Assembly: GCA_964614515.1 (NCBI GenBank)
Contig: CAZTPJ010000116.1
Span: 1 to 8,025, forward strand
DNA length: 8,025 bases
Reading direction: 5' to 3'
From: CAZTPJ01 sp964614515
GTDB taxonomy: Bacteria > Planctomycetota > Phycisphaerae > Phycisphaerales > UBA1924
Below, in pieces: positions 1 through 6,629 of the stretch. Every line of letters starts with the position of its first letter. Positions within the stretch are counted from its first letter, which is position 1. The notes under the pieces were generated by a model, which was given only the letters and a program-made list of their open reading frames with translations, searched no databases and was not told the origin of the DNA. A program made the position numbers and the translations under genes.

Positions 1-2015
1 GTGCGATTGAGTATCTCACCACGACGCAGCGGCCGGGCTATCTCGTCGGCGGTTGGGAAGCGGCGCCCGTTGTAGACATGATCGCCGCCGCGAACATTCC
101 TCTCGTGTACACCATCGACGCGGACTTCCGCCGTCCCGGAAGCGATCGCGGCGCGGACCCCAGCACGCTGGATCCGAATCTCGCGGACCTTGCGCGACTT
201 GGAGATCTGCGCCTGGCGCTCGCCGCGTCGTCGCGGGCGAGTCTTGAGGACTTTCGCCTCACGGCCGCGCTGGCCCAACGCGCGGGCATGGATGAACAGC
301 GCGTTCTCGCCGCGATCACGCGCATCCCGGCCGAACTTCTCGGCGTGGCCGATCGCGTCGGCTCCCTTGAAGAGGGCAAGGATGCGGACCTTGTGATTCT
401 CAGCGGGCGTCCGCTGGAGACATCCTCGCACGTCAATCGTGTGTACATTCGCGGTCGTCTTGCCTATCAGCGTCCGGCTGCGGACGCGACGATCGTCCGC
501 GCGGGCACGGTCTGGCTCGGTCCCGATCAATCGCTACGAGATGGCTCGATTCTTGTCGAAAGCGGCCGCATCACGGCCGTCGGCTCTCGCGTGCCGCATC
601 CGCCCGGCGCGCGTGTGATCGACGCGGGCGAGAGCGCGTTTGTGACTCCGGGCTTCATCGACGCGCTCGGACATCTGGGCTTTGATGGCGATCGTTCACA
701 GCTTCCCGCTGAGATTTCGATCGCTTCGACGCTGGGTCCGTCGGGCGTGGTCGAGCATCGCGTCGCGCGTTCCGGCGTCACGACGGTGTTCACCGCGCCG
801 TATTCCGCCGCCGGAACCGGCTCGCAGATCGCCGCGATCAAGACCGCAGGCCCGGATCGCGCCTCGCGCATCGTTTCGCCCACGGCCGGCGTGGTCTTCG
901 ACCTTTCCGGCGTCGATCACGCGTCGATCGAGGGTCGGCTTCGCCCGCGACTGGAGGCGGGGAAACGATATCTCGATTCGTGGACGAAGTACTACAAAGA
1001 CCTCGAAGAATGGGAGAAAAAGCGTGCCGCCGGTGAAGCAACAACGCCCGCAGCACCCGCGCCACGGCCTTCCGAGTCACAACAGGAACAGGCCGCAGTC
1101 GATCCGATCACGGGCACATGGTCCGGGCGTGTCTCCGGCGGCCCCATGCCCCAGGCGCAAGAGGGCAAAGTGGTTCTGCAACTCAATGGAACCGCGATTG
1201 AAGGCCGTGTCGTCGAGCCGCCCGTGCCCGTGGGCCATCGCATCGTCGCGACGTTGACGGGCAAGACGTTCTCGGGTCGTATCGAAGTCGATCAGGCCGG
1301 CTTCCCCTCGCCAACGCTCGAAGGCACGCTCGTCGAGGACGATCGCATGACGGGAACCATCTCCGTGATGGGCTTCGCCGCCAACTTTGAAGCCCGGCGC
1401 ACGGACAAGTCCGCGGTCGAGTTTCGTCCAACCGTTCGCCGCGCCACGGCCGGCAAAGACGGGCGTCCAGTCGCGCCCAAGATCGACGAATCGCTTGAGC
1501 CGATTCGCGCGATTCTTGAAGGCAAGGCGCCCGCGTTGATCGATGTGCGGACGCCGGCGCAGATCAAGGCCGTGCTTGACCTCGCGGAACAGTGGAAGAT
1601 CGCGGTGATCCTGCTCAATGCGACGGAGGCGTCGCATCACGCGGCGCGGCTGTCGGACAAGGGCGTGGGCGTGATTGCTGCTCCTTCAGTCCTGCGTGAC
1701 ACGCGCACGGGGCCGTATCACCAGGCGGACGACCTCTCGCGTCGGGGCGTGCCGATCGCGTTCCAGAGCGATGGTGAGGATGCCGCGCGAACGCTGCCGA
1801 CCGTGGCGCTGTTCGCGGTGAATCAGGGCCTGTCGCCCGATGCCGCGCTGGCCGCGCTGACCATCGATGCGGCGACGATGTACAAACTGCATGAACGCAT
1901 CGGCGCGATTGCGCCCGGACGCGACGCCGACTTGCTCATTTTCTCGGGGCATCCGATGGATGCCGAATCAACCCTCCTGCGCGTGATCGTCGGAGGGCGT
2001 GAGGTGCCGCCATGA
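1..2015 (+). CDS. Two-domain amidohydrolase-like protein, 5' partial; second domain metal-site degenerate
   Basis: The frame is open from base 3 to the TGA at 2013-2015 (670 codons). The ATG at 78 is internal, because in-frame sequence (AIEYLTTTQRPGYLVGGW...) continues to the window edge, so the true start lies upstream. Bases 3 to about 470 encode the end of one amidohydrolase domain, finishing with the family-typical closing block GSLEEGKDADLVILSG. Where gene 2 has its catalytic Asp, this domain reads LALAASS, apparently without it. A second domain begins near 486 with the N-terminal beta region (GTVWLG, SGRITAVG) and PGFIDALGHLG, where the first His of the expected HxH is Leu (666-668). 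It continues through SGVTTV, a charged helix (about 985-1040), a beta-rich insert opening DPITGTWSG (about 1098-1418), and a C-terminal part with SDG (Asp at 1770) and the block GAIAPGRDADLLIFSG. The two middle metal His positions are not evident. It is related to imidazolonepropionase-like amidohydrolases; the substrate is unknown. It overlaps gene 2 by 4 bases. Confidence 0.85.
   Translation, partial: AIEYLTTTQRPGYLVGGWEAAPVVDMIAAANIPLVYTIDADFRRPGSDRGADPSTLDPNLADLARLGDLRLALAASSRASLEDFRLTAALAQRAGMDEQRVLAAITRIPAELLGVADRVGSLEEGKDADLVILSGRPLETSSHVNRVYIRGRLAYQRPAADATIVRAGTVWLGPDQSLRDGSILVESGRITAVGSRVPHPPGARVIDAGESAFVTPGFIDALGHLGFDGDRSQLPAEISIASTLGPSGVVEHRVARSGVTTVFTAPYSAAGTGSQIAAIKTAGPDRASRIVSPTAGVVFDLSGVDHASIEGRLRPRLEAGKRYLDSWTKYYKDLEEWEKKRAAGEATTPAAPAPRPSESQQEQAAVDPITGTWSGRVSGGPMPQAQEGKVVLQLNGTAIEGRVVEPPVPVGHRIVATLTGKTFSGRIEVDQAGFPSPTLEGTLVEDDRMTGTISVMGFAANFEARRTDKSAVEFRPTVRRATAGKDGRPVAPKIDESLEPIRAILEGKAPALIDVRTPAQIKAVLDLAEQWKIAVILLNATEASHHAARLSDKGVGVIAAPSVLRDTRTGPYHQADDLSRRGVPIAFQSDGEDAARTLPTVALFAVNQGLSPDAALAALTIDAATMYKLHERIGAIAPGRDADLLIFSGHPMDAESTLLRVIVGGREVPP
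2001..2015 (+). promoter_or_regulatory. Shine-Dalgarno and ATGA coupling site for gene 2
   Basis: GAGGTG (2001-2006) lies 5 bases before the ATG at 2012, and a second purine-rich run, GGAGGG, lies at 1991-1996. The start overlaps the TGA of gene 1 as ATGA (2012-2015), the usual arrangement for translational coupling. In-frame ATGs also exist at 2018 and 2030, but they have no better spacing. Confidence 0.6.
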
Positions 2016-3307
2016 CCATGTACACACGCATGAATGTCCGCCGACGCATCGCCGCAGCGCTGACCGGCGTTCTCGCGCTGTCCGCGGGGACGCTCGCCCT
2101 TGACACGGATTCCGGAACACCGGCCTCGGCCGCGGCGGAGCCGGTCCGCGCGTTCCGCGTCGCCAAAGTTCTCACCATGGATGAGGACGATCGCGTGATC
2201 AACAACGCGGTGGTGATCGTGCGCGGCTCGCGCATCGAAGCCCTCGGCCGTGCCAAGGACACGCCCATCCCCGACGGCGCTGAAGTCATCGACATGCCCG
2301 ACGCCTGGCTCGTGCCCGGCTTTGTCGAAGGGCACAACCACACGGCCGGCTCGCTCAGTGACCTCAACGACGGCGTCTATCTCACCAACCCGGGCTTGCG
2401 CACGCTCGAAACGATCGTCCCCGAAACGGAAAACGTCAAGCGCGCCCGCATGGGCGGCGTGACCACGGCGCTGCTGATCCCCGGCTCGGGCAACAACATG
2501 TCCGGCTTTGGCAGTGTGGTCAAGTTCGCCGGCGACACCGTTGATGAGATGCTCATCAAGTCGCCCGGCTCGATCAAGATCGCCCAGGCCGGCAATCCCG
2601 AACGATACTGGTGGGGCGTCGGGCGTTCCATGATGTATTACAACCTGCGCACGACGCTGCACAAGGCCCTTGACTATCACAAAGCATGGGAAGCGTATGA
2701 AAGCGGCGAAGGCCCGCGCCCGGACTTTGATCCAACCTATGACGAGTTTCGCGGGCTGTTCCGGCGCGAGTTCATCGCCTCCGTCCACACACAGCAGTTC
2801 CAACTCGTGATGTCAACCATCGACATGCTCGCGCGGAAACTCAACATCCGCACCGTGCTCGACCACAGCACGTTCGACGCCTGGAAAAACGCCCGCGTCG
2901 TGCTCGAGATCGGCGAAGACAACGTCATCACCATTTGCGGCCCGCGAACGCTCTTTCTCGACAACACGCAGCGCCGTGTCAACGGCATCGCCATCCGCTG
3001 GCGGCAGGGCGGCCTGACAAAGGTCGGCATCAACACCGACGCGCCGGTCATCCCACAGGAAGAACTGCCCTATCAGGCCGCGATGAACTGCTACTACGGC
3101 CTGAAGACCTATGACGCCATCGCCGGCCTGACGCGAATCCCCGCCGAGGCGCTGATGGTCGAAGACCGCGTCGGCAGGATCAAGCCCGGGTTCGACGCGG
3201 ATTTCGGCATCTGGTCCGGCGACCCGATCGACCCGCGTTCGACGTGCTGGCTCACCATCATCAACGGCAAGATTGCGCAAGACGGTAGAACCGACCGCCG
3301 CTTTTGA
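2012..3307 (+). CDS. Exported amidohydrolase with intact metal-binding residues
   Basis: A 431-residue protein of the imidazolonepropionase-like amidohydrolase family, probably a metal-dependent hydrolase of C-N bonds in the periplasm or envelope; the substrate is unknown. The N-terminus has an Arg-rich stretch (NVRRR) followed by a hydrophobic segment to about residue 30, consistent with a Sec signal peptide. The N-terminal beta region runs to about residue 100, then PGFVEGHNH supplies the HxH pair His108/His110. Further putative ligands are His259 (SVHTQ), His285 (LDHSTF) and Asp343 (NTDAPVIPQEELP), all in family-typical contexts. ARMGGVTTALLIPGSGNN (about 145-162) and the closing block VGRIKPGFDADFGIWSGDP (about 387-405) are also typical. 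No carboxylated Lys is obvious. The length is normal for a single-domain member. This is the only gene of the four with the full ligand set. The start is chosen from the ATGA overlap with gene 1 and the upstream GAGGTG. Gene 3 begins 75 bases downstream, across a palindromic element. Confidence 0.9.
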   Translation: MTMYTRMNVRRRIAAALTGVLALSAGTLALDTDSGTPASAAAEPVRAFRVAKVLTMDEDDRVINNAVVIVRGSRIEALGRAKDTPIPDGAEVIDMPDAWLVPGFVEGHNHTAGSLSDLNDGVYLTNPGLRTLETIVPETENVKRARMGGVTTALLIPGSGNNMSGFGSVVKFAGDTVDEMLIKSPGSIKIAQAGNPERYWWGVGRSMMYYNLRTTLHKALDYHKAWEAYESGEGPRPDFDPTYDEFRGLFRREFIASVHTQQFQLVMSTIDMLARKLNIRTVLDHSTFDAWKNARVVLEIGEDNVITICGPRTLFLDNTQRRVNGIAIRWRQGGLTKVGINTDAPVIPQEELPYQAAMNCYYGLKTYDAIAGLTRIPAEALMVEDRVGRIKPGFDADFGIWSGDPIDPRSTCWLTIINGKIAQDGRTDRRF

Positions 3308-3320
3308 TCCATTGTCAACC

Positions 3321-3344
3321 GGTGGCACAGGCGTCCGCCTGTGC
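3321..3344 (+). repeat. REP-like palindrome, family A, single copy
   Basis: GCACAGGCG (3325-3333) and CGCCTGTGC (3336-3344) form a perfect 9-bp inverted repeat with a 2-base centre (TC), preceded by GGTG. It sits in the 75-base gap between genes 2 and 3. It has the same skeleton (GGTGG, then an arm ending GGCG, TC, CGCC, returning arm) as the four tandem copies at 4748-4898. In RNA it would form a compact hairpin between two cistrons, where such elements can influence transcript stability. That role is inferred. Confidence 0.8.
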
Positions 3345-3382
3345 GAAAGTCAACCGCTCAGCGAATCCCAGGAATGAACACC

Positions 3383-4732
3383 ATGCCACGACGGGCCAGA
3401 CTCAGATTGCTTGCCGCCTCGGCGCTGCTCTTCGCCACGACCGCGGGCTTGGCCGACGTGGTCGTCATCAAGGCCGCAAAGGTCATTACCATCACCGGTG
3501 AAGAAATCCCCCGCGGCATCGTGGTCATCAATGACGGCAAGGTGGAACTCGTCGGCCTAGGGCTTGAGTATCCCGCCGGCGCGACGGTCATCGACGCATC
3601 GACCGAGACGATCATGCCCGGCCTGATTCTCGCGTCAACGCGCGCTGGCATCCCCGGCCCGGCTCGCTCGGGTGTGAACTGCCACCAGAACGTCCTCGAT
3701 GAACTCTTCCCCGGCGCGATTGATGAGGAACGCTATCTCAGCGCGGGCTTCACCACGATTGGCCTGGCCCCTGCGGGCACGAGCCTGCCCGGCACGGCCG
3801 CGGCGTGGCGCACCGGCGGACCCGAAGAATCTCGCGTACTCAACAAGGCCGCGTACCTCCGCGCGACGATGAATCGCATGCCGGGCGACAAGACGACGCT
3901 CGCCGGCGCACTTCGCCGGGCCAGGGCCGAAATCGAAAGGGTTGAGAAGGCCCGCAAGGAGTGGGAAACCAAGCAGGAAGAGGAACGAAAGAAGGCCGAA
4001 GCCGAGAAAGCCCAGCAGCCCAAGCCCGAAGGTCAACCGCCCCCGCAGGGGACTCAGCCCCCCCCCACTTCGCAGCCAACACAGCCCGGCCAACGGCCGC
4101 CCCCCCCCAGCGGCCAACCGCAGGGACAGCCGCCGGCCACGCCCGCCAAGTTTGAGCCGCCAAAGATCGATCCCCCGCACGAACCACTCGTGCATCTCAT
4201 CGAGAAAAAGCCCGGTCCGGCCCTGATCTTTGAAGTCGGCTCCGCGTCCGATGTCGTTCACACGCTCGACGTGATGAAGGATTGGGAGGATGTGCCGTAT
4301 TCCTTCAATCTTTCCGGCGGCGCGGACTTCAACTACATCGTCGATCGCCTTGGCGAGCAGAAGGCCGCGGTGATCGTCGATCCCGTCATCTCCCGCCTGC
4401 CAAACACGGTCATCCGGTACAACCTGCCGGGGGAACTCCACCGCGCGGGATGCGCTGTGGCGTTGTCGCCCACGTCGGATTCTCCGGCCGCGTTCGAGGC
4501 GTATCTCGGCATGACCGCCGACCTCGTACGCTCGGGGATGCCGCGAGACGCCGCGCTCAAGGCGGTGACGCTCGAGCCGGCCAAGCGCCTTCGCATTGAC
4601 GCGAACGTCGGCGCCATCGCCAAGGGCAAGGATGCCGACATCATCTTCTTATCCGGTGATCCGCTCGATCCTGCCTCGCGAGTCTCGCGTGTGATGATTC
4701 TCGGCGAGATTGTCTGGGAGGCCGCACGATGA
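3383..4732 (+). CDS. Exported amidohydrolase-like paralog, metal site lost
   Basis: The 449-residue product has a signal peptide, MPRRARLRLLAASALLFATT, ending near GLA|D. The start at 3383 is preferred over the ATG at 3374, because AGGA (3370-3373) lies 9 bases before 3383 but directly abuts 3374. It is preferred over the GTG at 3341, which falls inside the palindrome. The fold signature is present: beta region VVVIKAAKVITITGEE, AGFTTIGLAPAGTSLPG and the closing block VGAIAKGKDADIIFLSGDPLD. Where HxH is expected after PGLI the sequence is LASTRAG, with Ser (3635) and Arg (3641) in place of both His. The two middle His positions also appear lost (IFEVGSASD, NLSGGAD), while an Asp remains (SPTSDSP, 4478-4480). 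A charged Lys/Glu helix, likely coiled coil (about 3914-4019), and a Pro/Gln-rich linker (about 4016-4170) with two runs of nine C interrupt the barrel. It is probably non-catalytic; a structural or partner role is inferred. It overlaps gene 4's upstream ATG by 4 bases (ATGA). Confidence 0.87.
   Translation: MPRRARLRLLAASALLFATTAGLADVVVIKAAKVITITGEEIPRGIVVINDGKVELVGLGLEYPAGATVIDASTETIMPGLILASTRAGIPGPARSGVNCHQNVLDELFPGAIDEERYLSAGFTTIGLAPAGTSLPGTAAAWRTGGPEESRVLNKAAYLRATMNRMPGDKTTLAGALRRARAEIERVEKARKEWETKQEEERKKAEAEKAQQPKPEGQPPPQGTQPPPTSQPTQPGQRPPPPSGQPQGQPPATPAKFEPPKIDPPHEPLVHLIEKKPGPALIFEVGSASDVVHTLDVMKDWEDVPYSFNLSGGADFNYIVDRLGEQKAAVIVDPVISRLPNTVIRYNLPGELHRAGCAVALSPTSDSPAAFEAYLGMTADLVRSGMPRDAALKAVTLEPAKRLRIDANVGAIAKGKDADIIFLSGDPLDPASRVSRVMILGEIVWEAAR
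4716..4732 (+). promoter_or_regulatory. Strong Shine-Dalgarno and ATGA overlap at upstream start of gene 4
   Basis: GGGAGG (4716-4721) is followed by 7 bases and then the ATG at 4729, which overlaps gene 3's TGA as ATGA. This is near-ideal initiation context. It favours translation starting at 4729 although the signal peptide only begins at the ATG at 4924, which has no comparable Shine-Dalgarno sequence. Confidence 0.65.
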
Positions 4733-6330
4733 CACACACACGCTCCCGGTGGTGCGGGCGTCCCGCCTGCACCCCTCACTCCTTCCCCCGGTGGTGCGGG
4801 CGTCCCGCCTGCACGCCTCACTCCTTCCCCCGGTGGTGCGGGCGTCTCGCCTGCACCCCTCACTCCTTCCCCCGGTGGTGCGGGCGTCCCGCCTGCACAC
4901 TTCGTAATCCGAGTTCACCACACATGCGGACCATCCTCGCGTTGATCCTCGTTCTCGCTTCACCCACGGCCGCACTTGCACAAACTGATACATCCAGCGA
5001 TGACACCCAGCCCGGGCGTCGTCGCCCCGGCCAGACCCAACCCGCCGAAGCCGCGCCGCCTCCGCCCCCCCCCGCTGCCGCGACGCCGGCCAAGGACGAA
5101 AAGAAGGAACCGGATCGCTATCTCGCCATCACCGGTGGCCAGGTGTTCACTGTCAGCGGCCCGGTCCTGCGCAGCGCGGACATCCTCACCAAAAATGGCA
5201 AGATCATCGAAATCGGGCACGCCCTGACCATCCCCGAAGAAGCGGTGCGCATCGACGCAACCGGCCATCGCGTCTACCCCGGACTCATCGCCGTGCAGAC
5301 GCAGGGACTGCTTGGCTCCGGCGATCCTTCAGATTCGACGAACATGTTCACGTTGAACACGGCCGCGGCCCTCGCGGCGGGCGTGACGACGGCGCTTGGC
5401 GACAACATCGTCGGCAAGGTCATGTTCGGCCGGGTGGATGACATGGTGGTGAAGCGCGATGTCTTCGTGAATCTGTCCTACACGTCGCGCAATCCCTCCG
5501 GGCGTCGCTCACTTCGTGAATCGTTCGATCGCCTGCGTCAGCACATGCGCGACGTCGAAGCCCATGAAGAGGCCAAGCGCACCGACCCCAACGCCAAAGC
5601 CCCGGACGATCGCTGGATCCGCGGCGAGCACGAACGCAACATGAAACTGCTCAAGGGCGAGTCGGTGGCGATGTTCAACGCCACCAGCGCGGCCGAACTC
5701 GTGCAGATCTGCGATCTTGTCACGACGTATCGCCTTCGCGCGGTCATCACCGGGGCCGATGAGGCGTGGACCGTCGCGCCGCATCTCGCCCGCGCGGGCG
5801 TGGGCGCGTTTGTCACGCCGCGACGACGCATCGACCCCGACGAGCGACTCATGCGCGACAATGGATCCACGATCCGCATCGCGTCGATCCTGCACAGCCA
5901 TGGCGTCCCCGTCGCGTTCATCCCCGTCGGCGGGTTGTTCGGCCCCGGAACCACGATCAGTTTCGGCGGCCTCGGCGGGCGAGACCTCCTGCACATTCCC
6001 ATGGAGGCGGCCTTCGCCGTGCGCGGCGGACTTCCCGAAGACGCCGCAATTCGCGGACTCACGATCGACGCCGCACGGCTCCTCGGCATCGATCATCGCG
6101 TCGGCTCCATTGACGTCGGCAAGGATGCCGACCTCATCATCGTCGATGGTGATCTGCTTCACTATCAGACGCTCGTGCGATGGACCATCGTCAACGGCCA
6201 CATCATGTACGACAAGGAAAAAGAAACGCTCTACAGCCACATCCGGCCCGATGGCGACCAGGACGCACCAGCGCCGATCGACTATTGGCCAAGGCGTCTG
6301 GGCGATCCGATTCCCGAACCCGGGCCGTGA
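4729..6330 (+). CDS. Exported amidohydrolase-like paralog, HxH replaced by QxQ; start uncertain (4729 or 4924)
   Basis: The open frame encodes 533 residues from 4729 or 468 from 4924. The full frame is listed because 4729 has GGGAGG at 7-base spacing and an ATGA overlap. However, the signal peptide (MRTILALILVLASPTAALA) begins at 4924, and the first 65 codons read through a palindromic repeat array, giving copies of RWCGRPACTPHSFP. Translation from 4729 would bury the signal peptide, so reinitiation at 4924 or a disrupted start are both possible. After the signal comes a Pro/Ala linker with nine C (5065-5073), then the beta region (ITGGQVFTVSG, KNGKIIEIGH). In PGLIAVQTQG, Gln (5296, 5302) replaces both His of HxH and Ala replaces the preceding Asp. 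AAGVTTALGDN and the closing block VGSIDVGKDADLIIVDGD confirm the fold. The middle His and catalytic Asp equivalents are also not visible. It is probably a pseudoenzyme acting with gene 2's product (inference). No clear terminator follows. Confidence 0.85.
   Translation: MTHTRSRWCGRPACTPHSFPRWCGRPACTPHSFPRWCGRLACTPHSFPRWCGRPACTLRNPSSPHMRTILALILVLASPTAALAQTDTSSDDTQPGRRRPGQTQPAEAAPPPPPPAAATPAKDEKKEPDRYLAITGGQVFTVSGPVLRSADILTKNGKIIEIGHALTIPEEAVRIDATGHRVYPGLIAVQTQGLLGSGDPSDSTNMFTLNTAAALAAGVTTALGDNIVGKVMFGRVDDMVVKRDVFVNLSYTSRNPSGRRSLRESFDRLRQHMRDVEAHEEAKRTDPNAKAPDDRWIRGEHERNMKLLKGESVAMFNATSAAELVQICDLVTTYRLRAVITGADEAWTVAPHLARAGVGAFVTPRRRIDPDERLMRDNGSTIRIASILHSHGVPVAFIPVGGLFGPGTTISFGGLGGRDLLHIPMEAAFAVRGGLPEDAAIRGLTIDAARLLGIDHRVGSIDVGKDADLIIVDGDLLHYQTLVRWTIVNGHIMYDKEKETLYSHIRPDGDQDAPAPIDYWPRRLGDPIPEPGP
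4748..4898 (+). repeat. Tandem array of four REP-like palindromes, period 42 bp (family A)
   Basis: Copies start at 4748, 4790, 4832 and 4874. Each holds GGTG then GTGCGGGCG, TCC or TCT, CGCCTGCAC: a stem of 9 pairs with one G-U wobble in RNA. Copies are joined by a 17-base spacer, nCCTCACTCCTTCCCCC, whose first base is G in copy 2. Copy 3 has TCT where the others have TCC, and copy 4 diverges after the palindrome. Because 42 is a multiple of 3 and the unit lacks stops, the array is open in several frames on both strands. Confidence 0.9.
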
Positions 6331-6385
6331 TCGCGCATCGAGCCGATTTCACAAGCGTTCAAGTCTGACGGCTCGCCCACCACGC

Positions 6386-6419
6386 GCGTGGCATGGGCAA
6401 GCCTTCAGGCTTGCCCGTG
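6386..6419 (+). repeat. REP-like palindrome, family B, copy 1
   Basis: GGGCAAGCCT (6395-6404) and AGGCTTGCCC (6407-6416) form a perfect 10-bp inverted repeat around TC, extended outward by C-A-T/G-T-G with one wobble. It abuts a 12-bp perfect palindrome, CCACGCGCGTGG (6380-6391). The 34-base unit recurs in inverted orientation at 6575-6608. Confidence 0.85.
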
Positions 6420-6437
6420 ATGTTCCATCGCGGAGAG

Positions 6438-6466
6438 CATTGAAGTCGCCTATGGCGACTTCGATG
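6438..6466. repeat. Palindromic element, family C
   Basis: GAAGTCGCC (6442-6450), TAT, GGCGACTTC (6454-6462): a perfect 9-bp stem with a 3-base loop. With one T-G wobble it extends to 13 pairs (6438-6466). There is no T-run directly after it on either strand, so it is not a standard intrinsic terminator. Confidence 0.75.
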
Positions 6467-6480
6467 GCACGGCAAATAGG

Positions 6481-6504
6481 AAGCCCGACCGTGAGGAAGG
6501 GCTT
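6481..6504. repeat. Short inverted repeat, family D
   Basis: AAGCCC (6481-6486) and GGGCTT (6499-6504) flank the 12-base centre GACCGTGAGGAA. From memory, this layout resembles a common planctomycete intergenic repeat. Six paired bases alone would be weak evidence; its position inside a palindrome cluster supports it. Confidence 0.5.
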
Positions 6505-6574
6505 GGCCGCGGCGAGACGCGCACAGTGACACGACGATTCACAGCGTCACGCATCGAACACCACATGCACTGAA

Positions 6575-6608
6575 CACGGGCAAGCCTAAGGGCTTGCCCA
6601 TGCCACGC
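6575..6608 (-). repeat. REP-like palindrome, family B, copy 2 (inverted)
   Basis: The reverse complement matches 6386-6419 at 32 of 34 positions; both differences are in the central loop region. Stem GGGCAAGCC (6578-6586) pairs with GGCTTGCCC (6591-6599). It lies 21 bases beyond the 3' end of the minus-strand prepilin-like gene, so it would be a hairpin in that transcript's tail, though no T-run follows it. Confidence 0.85.
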
Positions 6609-6629
6609 ACGCTTTTCAGATCACGCGCT

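Noticed and set aside
78..80. ATG as the start of gene 1
   Set aside because: The frame continues open to the window edge with family-like sequence, so this Met is internal.
1823..2803. 326-codon minus-strand frame opposite genes 1 and 2
   Set aside because: It is an antisense shadow in GC-rich DNA; its translation has no recognisable motif, while the plus strand has clear family motifs.
3341..3343. GTG as the start of gene 3
   Set aside because: It lies in the right arm of the palindrome, and the signal peptide begins at 3383, preceded by AGGA at suitable spacing.
3635..4441. 268-codon minus-strand frame, Leu/Gly-rich, possibly membrane protein
   Set aside because: The Leu/Gly richness is the complement of the Pro/Gln- and Lys/Glu-rich linker of gene 3.
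4748..4898. Regular repeat array as a CRISPR
   Set aside because: The 17-base spacers are nearly identical to one another, the repeats are in-phase palindromes of the REP type, and no cas gene is present.
4333..4993. Minus-strand frames with repeated CRRDARTTGGRSEG or GTPAPPGEG as genes
   Set aside because: They are antisense readings of the 42-bp array and of genes 3 and 4; the repetition comes from the DNA period, not from a protein family.
6438..6504. Intrinsic terminator for the amidohydrolase operon
   Set aside because: The stems are good, but no T-run follows directly on the plus strand, so only a repeat call is supported.
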